From an uncultured Eubacteriales bacterium (lineage in GTDB: Bacteria > Bacillota > Clostridia > Christensenellales > CAG-314): a stretch of 55,291 nt of DNA. Location of the stretch: NCBI GenBank assembly GCA_949289125.1, contig CASEME010000004.1, positions 1-55,291 on the forward strand, given 5' to 3'. The notes beneath the pieces are model-generated. The model saw nothing but the letters and a program-made list of their open reading frames with translations. It was not told the origin of the DNA and did no database searches. A program made the translations under genes and the position numbers. Position 1 is the first letter of the stretch, and each line of letters opens with the position of its first letter. Below, in pieces: positions 49,404 to 55,291 of the stretch.

Positions 49404-50543
49404 ATGATCAGCAAAGATTTCTTTTTGGCTTTGGACACTTTGGAAAAAGAAAAAGGTATCGACAAGCAGACAATATTGCGTTCGTTGGAAACAGCTTTGG
49501 CTGTAGCGTACAAAAAGAACTTTGGCGAAGCCAGCAATGTTGTAGTAAAAACCAATCCCGACAAAGCAACAATACGTATCTATTCGTGCAAAACGATAGT
49601 GCGTGAAGTTGTCAATCCCGAAGCGGAAATTTCGCTTGACGAAGCACGTCAGATAAAGAAGTCGTACAAAGTAGGCGATGAAGTGCTAACAGAAATTTTC
49701 CCCAAGGATTTTGGCAGAATTGCTGCACAAAATGCCGTTCAGATGGTAAAAAACAGTTTGCATCAGGCAGAAAAAGACGTGATGTACAACCAATTTGCCG
49801 ACAAAGAAAACGAATTGCTGATTGGCGTTGTTTCTCGCGTAAAAGACGACGGCACAATATTTGTTGAAATTGGCAAAAACCAGACTGAAGGTATACTTAC
49901 CGTCAACGAACAAATACCTGGCGAGACCTATCGCGCTGGCGACAGAATAAAGGTATTGGTAAAGCGTGTTAAGGAAGGTACAGGCGGGGCACAGGTAATG
50001 CTGTCTCGTGCAAGCTATGCCTTTGTCAAAAAGTTGTTTGAGTCCGAAGTTCCCGAAATACAACGCGGCATTGTAGAAATAAAAGCTGTTGTTCGTGAAG
50101 CAGGTTACCGTACAAAGATGGCAGTGTACAGCAATGATCCCGACGTAGACGCAGTAGGTGCATGCGTAGGTAGCAAGGGTACTCGTGTCAATGCAATAGT
50201 GGAAGACCTTGGTGGCGAAAAAATAGACATTATACCTTGGAGCAGTGATATTCTCGATTATATTGCACGTGCGCTTTCTCCTGCCAAAGTACTTATCGTA
50301 CAGGCGGACGAAAATTCTAAGGAGGCAAAAGTTGTTGTTCCCGACGAAAAGCTGTCTCTTGCAATAGGCAAGGAAGGTCAAAACGCTCGCTTGGCTGCCA
50401 AACTTACAGGTTGGAAAATAGATGTTAAGAGCTATTCTGCAGCTATGCAAAGCGGTATGTTTGACGACATAGAAGACAACGCGGATAACAGCCAACAAGT
50501 TGCCCAGCAACAAGGTGAGGCAGATGGAGAGGAACAGCAATAA
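49404..50543 (+). CDS. nusA: transcription termination/antitermination factor NusA
   Basis: NusA binds RNA polymerase and RNA hairpins, enhancing pausing and termination. The 379 residues have the N-terminal polymerase-binding domain (1-~125), an S1 domain (about 130-200, with GVVSRVKDDGTIFVEIGKNQTEGIL), and two KH domains (about 205-345) with VGACVGSKGTRVNAIVEDL and IGKEGQNARLAAKLTGWKID. The C-terminal tail is Gln/Asp-rich, and the acidic repeats of Proteobacteria are absent. TTGGAGGAA precedes the ATG. ylxR starts inside its last 20 bases. Confidence 0.97.
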   Translation: MISKDFFLALDTLEKEKGIDKQTILRSLETALAVAYKKNFGEASNVVVKTNPDKATIRIYSCKTIVREVVNPEAEISLDEARQIKKSYKVGDEVLTEIFPKDFGRIAAQNAVQMVKNSLHQAEKDVMYNQFADKENELLIGVVSRVKDDGTIFVEIGKNQTEGILTVNEQIPGETYRAGDRIKVLVKRVKEGTGGAQVMLSRASYAFVKKLFESEVPEIQRGIVEIKAVVREAGYRTKMAVYSNDPDVDAVGACVGSKGTRVNAIVEDLGGEKIDIIPWSSDILDYIARALSPAKVLIVQADENSKEAKVVVPDEKLSLAIGKEGQNARLAAKLTGWKIDVKSYSAAMQSGMFDDIEDNADNSQQVAQQQGEADGEEQQ

Positions 50544-50826
50544 CAATTTGCACAGCAGTGCAACAAAGCACTCACACGTCCCTATGCGTATGTGTGTAAA
50601 CTGTCGCAAAAAAAACTGCAAGTCTGAGCTTTTGCGTTTGGTCAATATTAACAATATTTGGACTATTGACCATTCAGGCAAAGCACAGGCAAGAGGTTTG
50701 TACATCTGCAACGACAAACAATGTCTTTTGTCTGCGCAAAAAAACAAACGTCTTTTGAAAAGCTACGGACAAAGTTTTGCTCAACTCGTTGCTTCAATAT
50801 TAGATAGCTATGACAACAAACAGTAA
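50524..50826 (+). CDS. ylxR: YlxR family RNA-binding protein (RnpM)
   Basis: YlxR (recently named RnpM in Bacillus, a modulator of RNase P) is a small nucleic-acid-binding protein of the nusA operon. It has 100 residues from the ATG at 50524, which overlaps nusA by 20 bases after GGTGAG. A later ATG before RMCVNC is possible, as the first 25 residues are polar and poorly conserved. The core RMCVNCRKKNCKSELLRLV, then GKAQARGLYICNDKQCLL, keeps the family's two cysteine sites. ylxQ overlaps its end by 17 bases. Confidence 0.92.
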   Translation: MERNSNNNLHSSATKHSHVPMRMCVNCRKKNCKSELLRLVNINNIWTIDHSGKAQARGLYICNDKQCLLSAQKNKRLLKSYGQSFAQLVASILDSYDNKQ

Positions 50827-51097
50827 AATAAACGCCTACATCGGTTTTGCAATCAAAAAGCGTGCCGTTGTTTTTGGCTTAGATATGTTGTTGCTGCACC
50901 GCAAAAAAATTTATCTTATTATTTGCAGCGACGACTTAGCAGACAATTCTTACAAAAAAGCAATCCGCTATGCAGAGGAGCGCAGTTGCCCTATAGTCAA
51001 AATGCAGGGATTGCAAACAACACTCAACAGTAATTGCAAGGTATTGGCTATTTGCGACAAAAGCCTTGCAGACGCTATACAAAACAATTTGCTATAA
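50810..51097 (+). CDS. ylxQ: YlxQ, L7Ae-family RNA-binding protein
   Basis: A 95-residue L7Ae-like protein predicted to bind kink-turn RNA. The pattern INAYIGFAIKKRAVVFGLDMLL, LIICSDDLADNSYKKAI and LAICDKSLADAI follows the family: conserved G-x-A near the start, a D-x-A motif and the last helix. It lies in the fixed order nusA-ylxR-ylxQ-infB. The start is inside ylxR without a strong ribosome binding site, so it is likely coupled. A TGCTATAAT at its end (51090-51098) may be a weak internal promoter for infB. Confidence 0.9.
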   Translation: MTTNSKINAYIGFAIKKRAVVFGLDMLLLHRKKIYLIICSDDLADNSYKKAIRYAEERSCPIVKMQGLQTTLNSNCKVLAICDKSLADAIQNNLL

Positions 51098-51116
51098 TTG
51101 ATTGGGAGGTTAATTG

Positions 51117-53789
51117 ATGGCAAACACAACAACAAATACTTCAAAAAACAAGTTTGACAACATCAAAAATGTACGTGTCAACGTTACAGAAGCTGCCAAA
51201 CGTATCAAGGATGCACTCGCCGAAATACACTCTAAGTATGACAAACTTAGTTCGGAAATTCAGGCAATGCAGAAAACATATACTAAACATCGTGAAGATG
51301 CAGAGCAAGCAGTTGCACAGCAAAATAGCAGTGCAACGGTTGAACAAGTTGCCAAACAGCCTGCTATTGCTTCACAACAGCCCAAAGTTGACAGCGTAGT
51401 TGCAGAAAAGAGCACCGACAAACAAAGTGCTACAACTGACAAAGAGAAAACTTCTGCACCAAAGGCTGCAAAAGCTGACAACGCTAATACTGCACAAAAC
51501 GGTGAAAACAACACATCTACAGATACAAATGCTGATAAGCCTATCAAAGAAAATGGCGTAAAGGTAGAAAGTAAAGTTGAAGGCGGCAAAAAAATTAAAA
51601 TTTATACGGACGAAAGCGGTAACGTAAGTGTAAGAAAATTTTGGGATCCCAATGCCCAAAAGAGTACACCGGCATCTACTCAGCGCAACACTCGTCCTCA
51701 ATCGGGTGCACGCAACAATGCAAATAGTGCACCTCGTCAAAACGACCGTCGCACAAACACAAACAACGAGCAGGACAGACGCAACACGTCTCAAAAGCCT
51801 GCTATGCCAAAACATTCTCAAAGCAGTTTTGCTCCTATCAATCTCCCAAGAGCGCAGGAGCAAAAGTCCTTTGGCAACAAAAACAAAACGCACGAGCGTA
51901 GCGACGAAAAACGTACTCTCAACAAAAAGAGCCTTATGACTCGCAACTATGCAGAGCAGGATTACGATGAAGATAGAGTAGTAAGACGTGCAAAAACCAA
52001 AAAAGAGCACGCAAAAGCTACCGTTGAAGTACAAAAAATTACTCATGCAGTAGTAAGTACGGTTGATGTACCTATCAAAACACTTTCCGAGCGTATTGGT
52101 ATATCTGTATCCGAAATAATCAAACAACTGTTTAAGGAAAATATTTTCAAAACAATCAACGACAGCATTGAGTTTGACTATGCCGCATACATCGCAGGTA
52201 TGTATGGTGTAACTTTGGAACTCAAAGCAGAAAAAACTGCCGAAGAAATACTTGCTGCCGAAGCTGAAAATGATACGTTGGAAAACGATACAAACCGTCC
52301 TCCTATTGTTACCGTTATGGGCCACGTTGACCACGGTAAAACCTCCCTATTGGACGCTATACGTAATACCAATGTTACAAAAGGCGAAGCAGGCGGTATA
52401 ACACAGCACATAGGTGCTTATACTGTCACTGTCAATAGTGAAACAATCACCTTTATTGACACCCCCGGTCACGCGGCATTTACTGCAATGCGTGCGCGCG
52501 GTGCAAAAATTACTGACGTTGCAATTATTGTAGTTGCTGCAGACGACGGTGTAATGCCTCAGACAATAGAGGCAATTAACCACGCAAAAGCCGCAGATGT
52601 ATCTATTGTTGTTGCTATCAATAAAATGGACAAAACCGATGTCAATGTAGACAGAGTGTTGCAACAACTTGCCGAGCACGAATTGTTGTGCGAACAGTGG
52701 GGCGGTGATATTATCGCCGTACCTGTATCTGCAAAGACAGGTATGGGATTGGACAAGCTACTCGAATCAGTCTTGCTTGTTACAGAAATAAAAGAGTTGA
52801 AAGCCAACCCCAAAAAGCGTGCTACGGGTACTGTATTGGAATCTCGTCTCGATAAGGGCAGAGGTGTTGTTGCTACCATTTTGGTCAGCAATGGCACCCT
52901 CAATGTGGGCGACAACATTATTGCAGGTTTGGCAACAGGCAAAATAAGAGCTATGTTTGACGACAAAGGCAAGCGCGTCAAGAGTGCAGGACCTTCTATG
53001 CCTGTAGAAGTACTCGGTTTTTCCGAAGTACCCGATGCGGGCGACTTTATGTACGTAGCCGACGAAAAACTTGTGCGTAAAGCAGCCGAAGAACGCAAAA
53101 ACAAGATAAAGATAGAAACAGCAAAACAAGCACCTTCTATGAACCTTGGCGACCTGTTTGGACGTATAAGCGAAGGACAGCTCAAAGCTCTCAACCTTAT
53201 TATCAAAACAGACGTGCAGGGTAGTTTGGAAGCATTGCGTTCGTCTTTGGAAAAAATAAGCAACAACGAAGTAAAAGTTTGCTCCATACACGGCGGCGTA
53301 GGCGCTATCAACGAATCGGACGTTATGCTTGCACGTGCTTCACAGGCTATCATTATCGGCTTCAACGTACGTGCCGATTCCAATGCAAAGATAGTTGCCG
53401 AGCGTGAAAACGTAGACATACGTCTATACAATGTCATTTACGATGCTGTAGACGATGTTACTGCAGCTATGAAAGGTATGCTTGCACCCAAGTTCCGCGA
53501 AACTGTCACCGGTACTGTGGAAGTGCGTGAAGTATTCAAAATTAGCGGTGTAGGTACTGTTGCAGGCGCATACGTCACTTCAGGTAAAGCAGTGCGCAAC
53601 GGCAAAGTGCGCATCTATCGCAACGATGTAAGTATTTATGACGGCAACATTCTTGCGCTCAAACGTTTCAAAGACGATGTCAAAGAAGTTGCTGCAGGAT
53701 ACGAGTGTGGTATTAGTGTAGAAAACTACAACGATATCAAAGTTGGCGATGTATTTGAAGTTTATCAAATGGAAGAGATTAAACAATGA
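51117..53789 (+). CDS. infB: translation initiation factor IF-2
   Basis: IF-2 brings initiator fMet-tRNA to the ribosome. From the ATG at 51117 (GGGAGGTT before it; an in-frame TTG lies directly upstream), 890 residues. The first 300 are low-complexity, rich in Lys, Asn, Gln and Ala, as in other lineages with long IF-2. The IF2_N domain is near 305-360, then the G domain with [15 protein letters not shown] at about 402, [37 protein letters not shown] and SAKTGMGLD. Domains II, III and the fMet-tRNA-binding C-terminal domain are complete. Confidence 0.97.
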   Translation: MANTTTNTSKNKFDNIKNVRVNVTEAAKRIKDALAEIHSKYDKLSSEIQAMQKTYTKHREDAEQAVAQQNSSATVEQVAKQPAIASQQPKVDSVVAEKSTDKQSATTDKEKTSAPKAAKADNANTAQNGENNTSTDTNADKPIKENGVKVESKVEGGKKIKIYTDESGNVSVRKFWDPNAQKSTPASTQRNTRPQSGARNNANSAPRQNDRRTNTNNEQDRRNTSQKPAMPKHSQSSFAPINLPRAQEQKSFGNKNKTHERSDEKRTLNKKSLMTRNYAEQDYDEDRVVRRAKTKKEHAKATVEVQKITHAVVSTVDVPIKTLSERIGISVSEIIKQLFKENIFKTINDSIEFDYAAYIAGMYGVTLELKAEKTAEEILAAEAENDTLENDTNRPPIVTVMGHVDHGKTSLLDAIRNTNVTKGEAGGITQHIGAYTVTVNSETITFIDTPGHAAFTAMRARGAKITDVAIIVVAADDGVMPQTIEAINHAKAADVSIVVAINKMDKTDVNVDRVLQQLAEHELLCEQWGGDIIAVPVSAKTGMGLDKLLESVLLVTEIKELKANPKKRATGTVLESRLDKGRGVVATILVSNGTLNVGDNIIAGLATGKIRAMFDDKGKRVKSAGPSMPVEVLGFSEVPDAGDFMYVADEKLVRKAAEERKNKIKIETAKQAPSMNLGDLFGRISEGQLKALNLIIKTDVQGSLEALRSSLEKISNNEVKVCSIHGGVGAINESDVMLARASQAIIIGFNVRADSNAKIVAERENVDIRLYNVIYDAVDDVTAAMKGMLAPKFRETVTGTVEVREVFKISGVGTVAGAYVTSGKAVRNGKVRIYRNDVSIYDGNILALKRFKDDVKEVAAGYECGISVENYNDIKVGDVFEVYQMEEIKQ

Positions 53790-54148
53790 GTAACAGAACG
53801 GAAAAACTAAATTCCGAATTTAGAAAATATATATACGAACTTCTTACAACAAAGGTAAAAGATCCTCGCATCACAGAAATGTTTACCATACTTTCTGTAA
53901 ATTGCGACAAAGAGCTTTCAACAGCCAAAGTGTATGTAAGCATATTTTCTACAGATGCGGCAAAAAGTGCCTCTACTTTTGAGGCACTTCAAGCGGCAGA
54001 GCCTTTTTTGCGCAAACAAATAAGCAAACTGATGCATATTCGCACAGTACCACAATTTAGATTTATTTTGGACAGCACAATGGCTCATAGTCAAAAAATC
54101 AACCAAATACTCAATGAAATACACAAAGAAACAGACGACAACAACTGA
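53786..54148 (+). CDS. rbfA: ribosome-binding factor A
   Basis: RbfA is a cold-shock assembly factor of the 30S subunit that acts on the 16S 5' region. The 120 residues match the KH-like family: RTEKLNSEFRKYIYELLTT, KDPRITEMFTILSVNCDKELSTAKVYVS-type blocks and TVPQFRFILDSTMAHSQKINQILNEI. Its start overlaps the infB stop (ATGA), though ylxP, common between the two, is absent. nrnA starts 35 bases before its stop. Confidence 0.96.
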   Translation: MSNRTEKLNSEFRKYIYELLTTKVKDPRITEMFTILSVNCDKELSTAKVYVSIFSTDAAKSASTFEALQAAEPFLRKQISKLMHIRTVPQFRFILDSTMAHSQKINQILNEIHKETDDNN

Positions 54149-55082
54149 ACAATGTGCAAAACTTCTGTTGAAAGCAAACAGCGTAGCTATTTTTGCCCAC
54201 ACTCGTCCGGACGGAGATACAATAGGCGCAAGTATGGCTCTGTGTCTTGCGTTGCGCAAATTAGGCAAAACAGCTCAAGTCTTTTGCGATACTGCGCTTA
54301 CTCCTTCATTTTACCAATTTGAAGGTGTAAAAGACTGTGTTAGTAAACAATTTTTTGGCAAGTATGATATATATACTGCTGTTGACTGTGGCGACCTTTT
54401 GCGCACAGGCGAATTTGCCAACCTTTACAATACTTTTGCAAATACTATTACCATAGACCATCATTGTGGCGAATACTATTCGCAGTACAACTGTACTTAC
54501 AAGTTGTCAAGTACATGCGGTATTGTGTACAAAGTAATTTGTTCGTTGGGGGTTGAGATAGACTGTCAAATTGCCACCTTTTTGTATATGGGACTTTGTA
54601 CCGATACAGGTAACTTTGCGCACAGCAATACTGACGAAGACAGTTTTTTGCTTGCAGCAAAACTTACAAAGTTTGGTGCAGATATGCAAAAAGTCAATCG
54701 TGTATTTTTTAAGGATACAACATTGCCCCGTACAAGACTGTTGGGTGATGTATTAGGACGTATACGCACTTATAGCGAAGGTAAAATTGTGTTGTTGTAT
54801 ATTTTACAACAAGACCTCGACAAATATGGGTTGGACGAGTCTGCCTCTGAAGGCATTGTGCAATATGCAATAAACATAGATACCGCTGTGATAGGCGTGT
54901 CTATTTGTCAACACGCCGACAACGTTTACAAAGTGAGCATGCGTGGCAAAGATTTTGACGTGCGTGCAATTTGTCAAGAGTTTGGCGGTGGCGGTCATAT
55001 CAATGCTTCAGGCTGTATGATTTCTGGTCTGTTTGAAGACGTAGTAGAACGTATTGTGCGCACTGCGGAGCGTTATTTATGA
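54114..55082 (+). CDS. nrnA: DHH family phosphoesterase NrnA (nanoRNase / pAp phosphatase)
   Basis: NrnA-type enzymes degrade 2-5 nucleotide RNAs and pAp. The 322 residues have the DHH domain with AHTRPDGDTIGASMAL, the DCGD motif VDCGDLLRTGEF, the eponymous IDHHCGEYY and CTDTGNFAHSNTDEDS, and a DHHA1 domain ending in FGGGGHINASGCMI. The start at 54114 lies inside rbfA with a 35-base overlap; no other ATG gives the N-terminal helix, though a later TTG cannot be ruled out. The order rbfA-nrnA-truB is typical of Firmicutes. Confidence 0.95.
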   Translation: MKYTKKQTTTTEQCAKLLLKANSVAIFAHTRPDGDTIGASMALCLALRKLGKTAQVFCDTALTPSFYQFEGVKDCVSKQFFGKYDIYTAVDCGDLLRTGEFANLYNTFANTITIDHHCGEYYSQYNCTYKLSSTCGIVYKVICSLGVEIDCQIATFLYMGLCTDTGNFAHSNTDEDSFLLAAKLTKFGADMQKVNRVFFKDTTLPRTRLLGDVLGRIRTYSEGKIVLLYILQQDLDKYGLDESASEGIVQYAINIDTAVIGVSICQHADNVYKVSMRGKDFDVRAICQEFGGGGHINASGCMISGLFEDVVERIVRTAERYL

Positions 55083-55291
55083 TTAGCGGTTTTGTCAATG
55101 TTCTAAAACCTGTAGGCGCAACTGCAAGCGATGTAGTTGTCAAGCTCAAACATATTTTTGGTCAAAGTAAGGTGGGACATCTTGGCACATTAGACCCCGG
55201 CGCTTGTGGCGTATTGCCAATAGCTTTGGGCAAGGGTACAAAGTTGTTTGACTATCTTACCGACAAACAAAAAAAATACCGTGCGCTGTTT
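55079..55291 (+). CDS. truB: tRNA pseudouridine-55 synthase TruB (5' part, cut by window edge)
   Basis: TruB makes pseudouridine 55 in the T loop of tRNAs. The first 71 codons are visible: MISGFVNVLKPVGATASDVV, then KVGHLGTLDPGACGVLPIALGKGTKL with the catalytic aspartate in GTLDP, and KKYRALF. The start overlaps the nrnA stop (ATGA). The gene continues past the right edge of the window, where ribF and rpsO would be expected. Confidence 0.96.
   Translation, partial: MISGFVNVLKPVGATASDVVVKLKHIFGQSKVGHLGTLDPGACGVLPIALGKGTKLFDYLTDKQKKYRALF

Noticed and set aside
49686..50747. 353-codon minus-strand frame opposite nusA and ylxR
   Set aside because: Antisense to known operon genes; no promoter, ribosome binding site or recognised domain.
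51090..51098. TGCTATAAT as an internal promoter for infB
   Set aside because: Good extended -10 but no -35 at a useful distance; it overlaps the ylxQ stop and the infB leader. Kept only as a remark.
1..55291. tRNA, rRNA, tmRNA, SRP RNA, CRISPR arrays, transposases or phage genes
   Set aside because: I looked through the intergenic stretches on both strands and found none; the gaps are too short and contain promoters, terminators and leaders.

Overview
The window is a dense stretch of housekeeping genes from a low-GC bacterium of the Bacillota (Firmicutes), most likely an uncultured Clostridia-type lineage. The gene order points that way: ylbH-ylbI-ylbJ-ylbM-like genes, DUF177-rpmF-plsX-rnc-smc-ftsY-ylxM-ffh-rpsP-khpA-rimM-trmD, dprA-topA-trmFO-hslV-hslU, ruvX-DUF1292, rpsB-tsf-pyrH-frr-uppS-cdsA-dxr-rseP-ispG and rimP-nusA-ylxR-ylxQ-infB-rbfA-nrnA-truB. 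A YlbJ sporulation-type membrane protein, RbgA, TmcAL and folate-dependent TrmFO agree with this. I cannot fix genus or family from the sequence alone. No rRNA, tRNA, CRISPR array, insertion sequence or phage gene is visible. No gene-free stretch exceeds about 300 bases, and the longer gaps are filled by recognisable promoters, terminators and leaders.

Layout. 1-3.8 kb: end of dxs, then argR-recN, with an ARG-box-like site on the argR promoter. 3.9-5.0 kb (minus strand): a bacterial PH-domain membrane protein and RdgB. 5.1-8.2 kb: alr, rsmD, coaD and a DAHP synthase. 8.3-10.5 kb (minus): ylbJ and tmcAL. 10.5-13.7 kb: pta-ackA and DUF177-rpmF. 13.8-26 kb: phospholipid, SRP, ribosome-biogenesis and RNase genes. 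26-35 kb: comM, dprA, topA, trmFO, hslV, hslU, an RseC-like protein and thioredoxin. 35-38.4 kb: iscR-iscS-iscU, a 41-residue membrane peptide, ruvX and a metal-ligand-rich DUF1292 protein. 38.5-47 kb: rpsB to ispG, covering translation, UMP kinase, CDP-DAG synthesis and three MEP/isoprenoid steps. 47.1-48.8 kb: a PolC-derived protein without polymerase. 48.8 kb to the end: the rimP-nusA-infB operon, broken off inside truB.

Regulation is unusually easy to read. Many operons carry a sigma-A-type promoter with a 17-base spacer, and the main units end in clear intrinsic terminators. Most genes have a strong AGGAGG-type ribosome binding site. A small set (the PH-domain gene, ruvX, the DUF177 gene, perhaps ylbJ) instead has its -10 box 7 to 16 bases from the start codon and little or no Shine-Dalgarno sequence. 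These look leaderless or nearly so.

The most unusual object is the 546-residue protein at 47139-48779. It sits where Firmicutes normally encode the full PolC replicase between ispG/proS and rimP. It keeps a PolC-like N-terminal region, an OB fold and an exonuclease-like domain that has lost its catalytic acids, but it has no PHP or polymerase domains. It looks like a retained, non-catalytic remnant of PolC and is the best candidate here for something undescribed.
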